Shown: positions 6,614 through 11,594, counted from the first letter of the stretch. The stretch: 11,594 nt of DNA from an uncultured Chloroflexota bacterium (GCA_937138275.1 CAKZOY010000240.1:1-11594), one strand, 5' to 3'. Made by a program: numbers and translations. Notes: a model not told the origin generated them from the sequence alone.

Positions 6614-7480
6614 ATGTTCAAACGTCCGTTGTATTGGCGCCGACTTTTCTCCTCCTCTCTGCTGTATGGAACGGTGTTTCTCGTCTGCTTCTTATGGGTC
6701 CTACCGACGGTTGGGCTAATGGTCAGTTCGTTTCGTCCCCCGAATGACATCGTAACATCGGGCTGGTGGACAGTTTTCCGAAATCCACTGAAGATAGACC
6801 AGTACACCCTGGAGAATTACCGCCGGGTGATCTCTTCCTATGGATTAGGGATTGCCTTTTTGAACAGTTTGACGGTAGCGATCCCTTCTACAGTAATCCC
6901 AATCACTGTCGCAGCCTTTGCCGCATACGCTTTTGCATGGATGAAGTTTCCGGGGCGAAAGGTTTTTTTCACCCTTGTGATCGCAATGATTGTGATGCCA
7001 TTGCAAATGGCGCTAATCCCCGTCCTCCGGTTGTACATCCAGTGGAAACTGAACGGCACTTTCCTCGGTATATGGTTGGTACACACCGGCTTCGGAATCC
7101 CTCTGGCGGTCTACCTGCTCTACAGTTGTATCTCCCAGTTGCCGCGTGACCTGGTAGAGGCGGCAGCAATGGATGGTGCATCCCATTTCCAGATTTTAAC
7201 GTCCTTGATCTTACCGTTGTCTATGCCGACCATTGCCTCCTTTGCCGTATTCCAGTTTTTGTGGATCTGGAATGACCTGCTGGTGTCCCTCGTGTTTCTG
7301 GGCACCAGCCAATCGGTGGCAACGCTGACCGTCGCGCTGAGCGAACTGGTAGGAACCCGTGGACAGGACTGGCATCTTCTAACCGCAGGCGCTTTTGTCG
7401 CCACTGCGGTGCCCCTGATGGTCTTCTTTTCCCTTCAACGGTATTTTGTGCGGGGAATCCTGGCAGGTTCGGTGAAATGA
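6614..7480 (+). CDS. aglG: ABC sugar importer permease 2 (AglG-like)
   Basis: A 288-residue MalG-type permease with six expected membrane segments, starting at about 17-37. The EAA loop is intact: EAAAMDGASHFQ at 182-193 with the invariant Gly188. Several tracts match AglG of alpha-glucoside importers as I recall them: NYRRVISSYGLGIAFLNSLTV (69-89 region), WLVHTGFGIPLAVYLL (154-169), FAVFQFLWIWNDLL (210-223) and the C-terminal GILAGSVK, typical of CUT1 permeases. The ribosome site AGAGGTGA overlaps the stop of the preceding gene, so translation is likely coupled. It forms the membrane channel with the gene before it. No ATPase gene follows; the next 449 bases are non-coding. Composition is AT-richer than the neighbouring operons, like its partner. 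Confidence 0.88.
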   Translation: MFKRPLYWRRLFSSSLLYGTVFLVCFLWVLPTVGLMVSSFRPPNDIVTSGWWTVFRNPLKIDQYTLENYRRVISSYGLGIAFLNSLTVAIPSTVIPITVAAFAAYAFAWMKFPGRKVFFTLVIAMIVMPLQMALIPVLRLYIQWKLNGTFLGIWLVHTGFGIPLAVYLLYSCISQLPRDLVEAAAMDGASHFQILTSLILPLSMPTIASFAVFQFLWIWNDLLVSLVFLGTSQSVATLTVALSELVGTRGQDWHLLTAGAFVATAVPLMVFFSLQRYFVRGILAGSVK

Positions 7481-7563
7481 GGCATCTTGGCGAGCAAGAA
7501 AGTTACGCCCGACGCGAAATCGTCGGTTTGTATAGGTTTCAAACCTGTCCCTAAACCCCCACC

Positions 7564-7605
7564 GGAGTGGGTTTGAAACCCACCCCGGAGCATAGCGGAG
7601 TGGCG
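7564..7605 (+). repeat. Intergenic repeat copy A (hairpin plus AGCATAGCGGAGTGGCG)
   Basis: A GTGGGTTT/AAACCCAC stem (7567-7583, flanked by CCGG pairs at 7562-7565 and 7585-7588) is followed by AGCATAGCGGAGTGGCG (7589-7605). A second copy lies at 11398-11440, also just after the last permease of an importer, with 16 of 17 bases of the tail identical and a degenerate version of the hairpin. This marks a dispersed repeat or a shared 3' flank of the two importer units. Confidence 0.55.
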
Positions 7606-7636
7606 CTTCAGTCTGCGCAGCAGGGTTTTGCTTTGA

Positions 7637-7658
7637 GCCGGAGGGTTCACCCTCCGGC
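7637..7658. repeat. 10-bp GC-rich hairpin
   Basis: GCCGGAGGGT (7637-7646) pairs with ACCCTCCGGC (7649-7658); the innermost pair or two would open to make a workable loop. It is followed by AATAAGG and no T-run, so it is not a standard intrinsic terminator, though it would be a strong RNA stem at the 3' end of the first importer transcript. Confidence 0.5.
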
Positions 7659-7688
7659 AATAAGGATTTGTCGCTTTTGCTCCCTCAC

Positions 7689-7718
7689 CTTAAGTTGACG
7701 CATATGGGAGCGCAGGGG
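7689..7718 (-). repeat. Dispersed box, inverted copy (ATGCGTCAACTTAA)
   Basis: Read on the minus strand this is CCCCTGCGCTCCCATATGCG followed by TCAACTTAAG. A related stretch occurs on the + strand at 11349-11376, sharing CCCCTG, CTCCC and the core ATGCGTyrACTTAA (12 of 14 bases). Function unknown; likely a dispersed intergenic repeat. Confidence 0.45.
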
Positions 7719-7720
7719 AG

Positions 7721-7731
7721 GGGTATCACCC
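7721..7731. promoter_or_regulatory. GGGTATCACCC, candidate operator copy
   Basis: One mismatch from the GGGTATTACCC palindrome at 242-252. It lies 199 bases upstream of the second binding-protein gene. Its right half is part of the terminal inverted repeat 7726-7736, so it may be repeat sequence and not an operator. Confidence 0.2.
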
Positions 7732-7804
7732 TCTCCATAGGAGCAACCTGTTGCATGATAAAAAATTCGACTTTTTCAGCAGCCTCCCTAACGGGAGAGG
7801 GTGA
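7726..7804. repeat. 79-base element with 11-bp terminal inverted repeats
   Basis: TCACCCTCTCC (7726-7736) and GGAGAGGGTGA (7794-7804) are perfectly complementary. Inside lie GCAACCTGTTGC (7743-7754, arms of five), an A-run/T-run near-palindrome (7760-7776), and CTCCC/GGGAG. It carries no gene. It looks like a short palindromic repeat of the kind scattered through Chloroflexota genomes, or a very small MITE-like element; I see no target duplication. Confidence 0.5.
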
Positions 7805-7832
7805 GGTTTCTCCTTGTGTGAGATAGACCCAG

Positions 7833-7921
7833 GAAAGGAGGTGGTTAGAGAGAAAGGCATTCAGCGGTCTGAACAATTTTTTGTGATGAGTGTCCCCTAT
7901 TCTCAATTCACGAAAAGGAGG
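7833..7921 (+). promoter_or_regulatory. 5' leader with duplicated Shine-Dalgarno, STAB-SD-like (second importer)
   Basis: GAAAGGAGGTGGT at 7833-7845 is identical over 13 bases to 3965-3977. The true ribosome site AAAAGGAGG (7913-7921) lies 8 bases before the ATG, as in the first importer, and the two SD-like sites are 79 bases apart in both leaders. A long ORF does not explain it: a GTG frame from 7841 would overlap the motif itself and is out of frame with the binding protein. The sequence between the two sites has largely diverged, so the conserved spots are probably under selection. STAB-SD-type mRNA protection is my favoured reading. Confidence 0.55.
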
Positions 7922-7929
7922 AAACAGAC

Positions 7930-9249
7930 ATGGCCCGCAGAATATGGTTGCTCTTGAGTATTGTCGGTGTGCTGGCTGTCCTTGTGGCGGCCTGCCGGCC
8001 GACCCCGGCCCCCACGACGCCGCCCCCCCAACCCACTCAACCCCCGGCCCAGCCGCCCGCGGCCGAGAAGGTCACCATCCGGGTGATGGTGGTGGACTAC
8101 ATCCCCGATAAGACCGATAAGTGGCTGGAGGAGGAAGTCGTCCCCGCCTTCCAGAAAGATCACCCTAACATCAACGTGGAGTTCGTCTACGTGAACTGGG
8201 GCACGCTGGATGAGACGATCGCCGGTTATTTCGCCGCCAATGAAGGGGCCGACATCCTGAACCTGGGCTCCGAGTACGTGGCGGAGTACGGCGACCGGCT
8301 GGCGCCGCTGGGGGCATACTTCAAGGACTGGCCCGACTGGCAGCAGTTCCTCCCCGGCACGCTGGATACGGTGATGTGGGAAGGGGAGCCGCGGGGTCTG
8401 CCCTGGCTGACCGCCCCTCGCGCCTACATGTGCCGCACCGACATTCTGGCGGAGGTCGGCTGGACCAAAGTCCCGCAGACCTTTGATGAGATGGTCAAAC
8501 TGGCGGGCGACGCGACCATCATCAAAGACGGCGCGCTCCAGCGGCAGGGCTTCACCCCGCTGGAAGACTGGCAGGAGTACCTCTCCCTGATCTGGACGCT
8601 GGGCGGCACCACCTACAAGGCGGACGGCACTCCCAACTTTGATAGCCCCGAAGCGCGCGCGGCGCTGGAGTTCATGTACAACCGGCGCCGGGCGGTGCTG
8701 CCCAACGAGGGCATCGCCGGCCTACCGGAGACGACCGGGGCGCTCCTGGCCTCGGACCTGGTCGCCTGTCAGTGGGGCAACCTGTGGGGCGCTCCGGTCA
8801 CCAGCGACCCCATCTGGCAGAAGATTGAACTCTTCCCCGGCTTCACCGATCCCGACTTCCCCAACAGCAAGCCGGTAGTGCAGGTCTTCAACGACTGGCT
8901 GGCAATCCCGGCCTACTCCAAGCACATCCCTGAAGCGGTGGAGTTCCTGAAGTTCCTGGGCTCGGCGCAGAACCTGAACACCTACAACTCCCACTTTGGC
9001 TCGTTCCCGTCGCGGAAGGATGCCTGGTTCGGCTACGTGGAGCAGGACGCCGTGATGAAGAAGATGGGCGAACTGATGGGCCAGTACGGCGTCGGCTTCG
9101 CCGACATTCGGGAGACAGCGCAGTTCCGCGATATCCTGATGGCGGAGATGCCCCTCTACTTCACCGACGCCCAGAGCCTGGACACGACGCTGCAGAACAT
9201 CCAGAGCAAGTACATCCAGGTGCTGAAAGACGCCGGGCGGCTGCCGTAG
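7930..9249 (+). CDS. ABC sugar importer, substrate-binding lipoprotein (second importer)
   Basis: A 439-residue family-1 solute-binding protein (UgpB/MalE superfamily). The signal peptide is nearly a copy of that of the first importer: MxRRIWxxLSxxGVxAxLxxAC with lipidated Cys22 and then xPTPxP. Residues 24-46 are a Pro/Thr/Gln linker that holds the receptor off the membrane. The mature domain starts with VTIRVMVVDYIPD (48-60) and has the family pattern VVPAFQKDHPNINVEFVYVNW (70-90), a CQWGNLWGAP tract and a FLKFLGSAQNLNTYNSHFGSFPSRKD hinge region. It is not close to the first importer's receptor past the linker, so a different sugar is likely. Shine-Dalgarno AAAAGGAGG. It is followed by a 13-bp hairpin and the two permeases. 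The substrate is not readable from sequence. Confidence 0.88.
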   Translation: MARRIWLLLSIVGVLAVLVAACRPTPAPTTPPPQPTQPPAQPPAAEKVTIRVMVVDYIPDKTDKWLEEEVVPAFQKDHPNINVEFVYVNWGTLDETIAGYFAANEGADILNLGSEYVAEYGDRLAPLGAYFKDWPDWQQFLPGTLDTVMWEGEPRGLPWLTAPRAYMCRTDILAEVGWTKVPQTFDEMVKLAGDATIIKDGALQRQGFTPLEDWQEYLSLIWTLGGTTYKADGTPNFDSPEARAALEFMYNRRRAVLPNEGIAGLPETTGALLASDLVACQWGNLWGAPVTSDPIWQKIELFPGFTDPDFPNSKPVVQVFNDWLAIPAYSKHIPEAVEFLKFLGSAQNLNTYNSHFGSFPSRKDAWFGYVEQDAVMKKMGELMGQYGVGFADIRETAQFRDILMAEMPLYFTDAQSLDTTLQNIQSKYIQVLKDAGRLP

Positions 9250-9265
9250 GGGCGCCTGATCCATG

Positions 9266-9298
9266 CGGGTGGGGGCCCCCCACAAGGGCTCCCACCCG
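9266..9298 (+). promoter_or_regulatory. Intercistronic stem-loop between binding protein and permease (second importer)
   Basis: Bases 9266-9278 pair with 9286-9298 over 13 positions (one G-T wobble) around a 7-base loop. It begins 17 bases after the receptor stop codon and ends six bases before the permease Shine-Dalgarno, with no T-run. Position and type match the hairpin 5472-5508 of the first importer although the sequences differ, which argues for function: stabilising the receptor mRNA or limiting read-through to the permeases. Confidence 0.65.
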
Positions 9299-9316
9299 TC
9301 ACCAAGGAGTGTTCCC

Positions 9317-10459
9317 GTGAATCCCAAACTCTATACGCTCCTCTGGGCGATTGGAACGGTGATTTTCATCCTTCTCTCCAGCCTGGCGGTCGCCGCGGTG
9401 GCGAAGGCCATCGTCCGGCGACGGGGAGAGAATCGCCTGTACCAATCCCGCACGTTTGCCGGCTATTTCTTCGCTTCTCCCTGGATCGTGGGGTATTTCA
9501 TCTTCGTGATCGGCCCGACGCTGGCGTCTCTCTACTGGAGTTTCACCCGCTTCAAGTTGCCCGACCCACCCCAGTGGATCGGGCTCCAGAACTACATCCA
9601 GTTGCTGACGGCCGATGACCAGTTTCGGGTATCCATTCTGAACTCGCTCTACGTCACGTTTTTCGGCCTCCCGCTCCAGTTGGCGATGGCCCTGGGGCTG
9701 GCCCTGTTGCTCTACCGGCGATTGCCGGGGGAACAGGTCTTCCGGATGGTCTACTACCTGCCGGTGATGCTGGCGGCCAACGCGGCGATGCTCATCACCT
9801 GGCGGCTGGTTTTGAACCCCAACAACGGGATTTTGAACACAGTGATCCGGATGATAGAGGACGCCGTTCCCCCTCTGGTGTTTGCCCGTCAGGTGGTCGT
9901 TATGATTACGGAGGTCACCAATGCGGCTTTCATCGGGCTCCAGCGGGGGGACTTCACCCTGCTCCAGCAGACGCTGGCGCGGGGACTGCCGGTCCCCGAG
10001 GCGATGCCGCTCTGGCATCAGAGCCAGTTGTGGTCCAAGCCCGCCATCATCTTCATTGGGGTCTGGAGTTCGGGGGCGATGATGATGATCTACCTGGCAG
10101 CCCTGTGCAGCGTACCCACACACCTCTACGAGGCTGCGCTGGTGGACGGCGCCAGCAGCTGGCAGCGATTCTGGCGCATCACCTTCCCGATGATCTCCCC
10201 CGCCACCTTCTACAACCTGGTGGTCGGGATTATCGCCACACTGCAGATTTTTGAGCAGTCCTACGTCCTCACCGACAACGGCGGACCGGCGCAGTCCACC
10301 TATTTCGTCGCCTACTACCTGTGGCGCTCCACGTTCCGGTTCAACAAAATTGGCTACGGCGCGGCGATGTCCTGGATTCTGCTGGTCCTCATTCTGGTCC
10401 TGACCCTGATCCAGTTCCGGCTGGCGAACCGCTGGGTCTATTATGAGTACGAATCGTGA
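9317..10459 (+). CDS. ABC sugar importer permease 1 (MalF/UgpA type, second importer)
   Basis: A 380-residue membrane protein. I start it at the GTG at 9317, which has AAGGAG (9304-9309) seven bases ahead; the upstream ATG at 9263 would lie in the hairpin. An additional N-terminal membrane segment (about 9-31) precedes the usual six, which begin near 48. The ATPase-docking loop is intact: EAALVDGASSWQRFW at 272-286. Between NNGILN (169-174) and the next membrane segment (about 242) there are roughly 70 residues, about twice the usual length for UgpA-type permeases, so an extracytoplasmic loop is enlarged. VLTDNGGPAQSTYF (317-330) is a common CUT1 permease tract. It overlaps or abuts the next permease, so the two are coupled. 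Confidence 0.88.
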   Translation: MNPKLYTLLWAIGTVIFILLSSLAVAAVAKAIVRRRGENRLYQSRTFAGYFFASPWIVGYFIFVIGPTLASLYWSFTRFKLPDPPQWIGLQNYIQLLTADDQFRVSILNSLYVTFFGLPLQLAMALGLALLLYRRLPGEQVFRMVYYLPVMLAANAAMLITWRLVLNPNNGILNTVIRMIEDAVPPLVFARQVVVMITEVTNAAFIGLQRGDFTLLQQTLARGLPVPEAMPLWHQSQLWSKPAIIFIGVWSSGAMMMIYLAALCSVPTHLYEAALVDGASSWQRFWRITFPMISPATFYNLVVGIIATLQIFEQSYVLTDNGGPAQSTYFVAYYLWRSTFRFNKIGYGAAMSWILLVLILVLTLIQFRLANRWVYYEYES

Positions 10460-10467
10460 GGATGGCG

Positions 10468-11343
10468 ATGGCCCAGAAACTGTACAAACAACCGCTCATT
10501 CCGCGCAAAGTCCGGCAGGCCTTCAGCAACGGAATCGTCTATCTGCTGCTCCTGGCCGGGAGCGGTTTTATGTTCTTTCCTCTTTTCTGGATGATTTCCA
10601 CCTCGCTGAAGACGATGGAAGAGGCAAACTCCCCGCGCATCACCTGGTGGCCTGCGCAGCCCCAGATGGATGCGTATGTCCAGGTTCTGACGGACGACAG
10701 GTGGCTGCTGTATTTCTCCAACTCCGTTTTTGTCACCGGGCTGGCGGTTACGGGCACGCTGGTCTCGGTGGCGGCCGTCGCCTACGCCTTCAGCCGCATC
10801 CAGTGGCCGGGGCGCAACCTGTTCTTCTTCCTGATGCTCTCCACCCTGATGCTGCCCCCCCAGACGACCCTCGTGCCCCAGTACGTCGTCTTCAACAAAA
10901 TCAAGTGGGTGGGGACGTACAACCCCATCATCATTCCGGGCTTCTTCGCCGGTGGGGCGCTCTACATCTTCCTTCTCCGCCAGTTTATGATGGGGTTGCC
11001 CAGAGAACTGGACGAAGCGGCGTTGATAGACGGGGCCAATCACTTTCAGGTCTGGTGGCATATTATTATGCCGCTCTGCAAGCCAGCGCTGGCGACGATC
11101 GGCGTCTTTCTGTTTGTCGCGCACTGGAACTCCCTGCAGGCCCCTCTCATCTATCTCCAGCGGGCCGAAATGTACACCCTTCCGGTGGTGATCGCCAACC
11201 TCATCAATCCCCAGGTACGGGTGCAGCCCTGGCCGCTGATTATGGCCGCCTCGGCGCTGACGATGATCCCGCTGATCGTCGTCTTCTTCTTCACCCAGCG
11301 CTATATCTTAGAAAGCGTGGCGCTGACGGGGACGAAGGGATAA
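10468..11343 (+). CDS. ABC sugar importer permease 2 (MalG/UgpE type, second importer)
   Basis: A 291-residue permease with six expected membrane segments, the first at about 22-44. The docking loop reads EAALIDGANHFQVWW at 183-197, with invariant Gly189. LVPQYVVFNKIKWVGTYNPIIIPGF (135-159 region) and the ending RYILESVALTGTKG are characteristic of CUT1 MalG-type subunits. Three starts are possible: GTG 10456 (overlapping the previous stop), ATG 10462 and ATG 10468. I chose the last because GAGGA at 10458-10462 sits five bases before it. It completes the second importer with the preceding permease; no ATPase gene follows in the 251 remaining bases. Confidence 0.88.
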   Translation: MAQKLYKQPLIPRKVRQAFSNGIVYLLLLAGSGFMFFPLFWMISTSLKTMEEANSPRITWWPAQPQMDAYVQVLTDDRWLLYFSNSVFVTGLAVTGTLVSVAAVAYAFSRIQWPGRNLFFFLMLSTLMLPPQTTLVPQYVVFNKIKWVGTYNPIIIPGFFAGGALYIFLLRQFMMGLPRELDEAALIDGANHFQVWWHIIMPLCKPALATIGVFLFVAHWNSLQAPLIYLQRAEMYTLPVVIANLINPQVRVQPWPLIMAASALTMIPLIVVFFFTQRYILESVALTGTKG

Positions 11344-11348
11344 GGCTT

Positions 11349-11376
11349 CCCCTGTCTCCCGATGCGTTGACTTAAC
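11349..11376 (+). repeat. Dispersed box, direct copy (ATGCGTTGACTTAA)
   Basis: Counterpart of 7689-7718 in the opposite orientation, with the core at 11362-11375. It begins six bases after the last permease gene. The TTGAC in it is not followed by a -10 box, so I do not read it as a promoter. Confidence 0.45.
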
Positions 11377-11397
11377 GGGCCGACGCGTCCGTTCGGA

Positions 11398-11440
11398 GAA
11401 GTGGTGTTTGGATTCAGCCACACAGCGTAGCGGAGTGGCG
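11398..11440 (+). repeat. Intergenic repeat copy B (AGCGTAGCGGAGTGGCG)
   Basis: Degenerate hairpin (GTGG 11401-11404 with CCAC 11418-11421) followed by AGCGTAGCGGAGTGGCG at 11424-11440, one mismatch in 17 from copy A at 7589-7605. Both copies lie within about 110 bases of the stop of a second permease gene. Confidence 0.55.
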
Positions 11441-11451
11441 TCGTTCGTAGG

Positions 11452-11479
11452 TTGACAATGGCAGATTCTAAATTATAAT
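11452..11479 (+). promoter_or_regulatory. Near-perfect sigma-70 promoter for an unseen downstream gene
   Basis: TTGACA at 11452-11457 and TATAAT at 11474-11479 are perfect hexamers with a 16-base spacer. Transcription would start near 11486 and read out of the window with at least a hundred bases of leader, since I see no start codon with a Shine-Dalgarno before 11594. A gene co-regulated with this locus, for example a glycoside hydrolase or the missing ATPase, may follow; that is a guess. Confidence 0.75.
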
Positions 11480-11505
11480 GACAAACCATACGTTAAAAGT
11501 ATAAA

Positions 11506-11516
11506 TGGTATTACCC
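11506..11516. promoter_or_regulatory. TGGTATTACCC, candidate operator copy
   Basis: One mismatch from GGGTATTACCC at 242-252, located about 20 bases downstream of the predicted start of the 11452-11479 promoter, a common place for a repressor to block elongation. AAGTATA, also present in the first promoter region, lies just before it at 11497-11503. Confidence 0.25.
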
Positions 11517-11518
11517 AA

Positions 11519-11561
11519 TTCGGCTTCCGGCCGAAAGAGGTCCCCTGGTGAGCCGAAAGAG
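11519..11561 (+). promoter_or_regulatory. Leader hairpin with a duplicated right arm
   Basis: TTCGGC (11519-11524) can pair with GCCGAA at 11530-11535 or at 11552-11557, because the 10-base sequence GCCGAAAGAG is repeated exactly 22 bases apart (11530-11539 and 11552-11561). The mutually exclusive stems could form a switch in the leader of the downstream transcript, or the direct repeat at two helical turns could be a DNA-binding site. Short stems, so weakly supported. Confidence 0.3.
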
Positions 11562-11594
11562 ATCGGGCCCCACCCCCCTGCCCCCCTCCCCGTT

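Larger units (their letters stand above)
7481..7929. other. 449-base non-coding region built of inverted repeats
   Basis: No credible gene on either strand. In order it holds AGGTTTCAAACCT (7534-7546), a longer hairpin related to it (7562-7588), the conserved tail AGCATAGCGGAGTGGCG, a 10-bp hairpin (7637-7658), a box repeated in inverted form after the second importer (7689-7718), an element with 11-bp terminal inverted repeats (7726-7804), and the STAB-SD-like leader of the next gene. None of the hairpins is followed by a convincing T-run. I find no promoter with both hexamers recognisable, although one is expected here for the second importer. Confidence 0.7.

Noticed and set aside
7534..7658. 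Rho-independent terminator after the first importer
   Set aside because: Several good stems are present but none is followed by a T-run, so I list them as repeats only.
7890..8111. Plus-strand frame starting just before the second receptor gene
   Set aside because: It overlaps the receptor signal-peptide region out of frame and has a Pro/Gly/His-rich shadow translation; the strong Shine-Dalgarno serves the ATG at 7930.
9263..9316. ATG at 9263 as start of the second importer's first permease
   Set aside because: It lies directly before and within the intercistronic hairpin, has no ribosome site, and adds an unlikely 18-residue tail; the GTG at 9317 has AAGGAG seven bases ahead.
1..11594. CRISPR array, tRNA, rRNA, transposase or phage genes
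   Set aside because: No regularly spaced repeats, no cloverleaf with CCA-type end, and no protein with recombinase or phage motifs in any frame I read. The repeats seen are isolated palindromes.

Overview
The window looks like a piece of a GC-rich genome, most likely from the Chloroflexota (Anaerolineae or Caldilineae type). The reasons are the GC-rich coding sequence, solute-binding lipoproteins with a Cys-x-Pro-Thr-Pro-x-Pro start followed by a Pro/Thr or Val-Thr-Val-Pro linker, the number of CUT1 sugar importer genes, and intergenic DNA packed with C/G-rich inverted repeats. The lineage is inferred from style, not from a marker gene. All nine convincing genes lie on the + strand.

Region 1 (1-406) is non-coding. 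It has a 20-bp hairpin with a T-run (probable terminator of an unseen upstream gene), a second C/G-rich hairpin, and a promoter with both hexamers at consensus (TTGACA, 17 bp, TATAAT) whose -35 box abuts a 10-bp palindrome.

Region 2 (407-3930) is a tight three-gene unit: a ROK/NagC-type repressor, an HTH-less ROK-like protein of unknown substrate, and a PIG-L family zinc deacetylase that overlaps its neighbour by ATGA. Together they suggest control and processing of an amino- or N-acetyl-sugar, or another acylated glycoconjugate. This is an inference.

Region 3 (3931-7480) is a first CUT1 ABC importer closely resembling the alpha-glucoside AglE-AglF-AglG set: lipoprotein binding protein, an AglF-like permease with two extra N-terminal membrane segments, and an AglG-like permease. 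The permease genes are clearly less GC-rich than their surroundings.

Region 4 (7481-7929) is 449 bases of non-coding DNA, a mosaic of inverted repeats. Region 5 (7930-11343) is a second CUT1 importer (binding lipoprotein and two permeases) of different specificity. Neither importer has an ATPase gene here, so both probably depend on a shared MsmX/MalK-type ATPase encoded elsewhere.

Region 6 (11344-11594) has repeats related to region 4 and a second near-perfect promoter (TTGACA, 16 bp, TATAAT) pointing out of the window.

The most striking structure is regulatory. Both binding-protein genes have a second strong Shine-Dalgarno-like sequence (13 identical bases, GAAAGGAGGTGGT) 96 and 97 bases before the start codon, 79 bases before the true Shine-Dalgarno in both cases, with no plausible gene attached. 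Both also end in a 12-13 bp intercistronic hairpin before the first permease. The first resembles the Bacillus STAB-SD mRNA stabiliser, the second the stem-loops that protect binding-protein mRNA. Together they look like a repeated expression cassette giving excess binding protein over permease.
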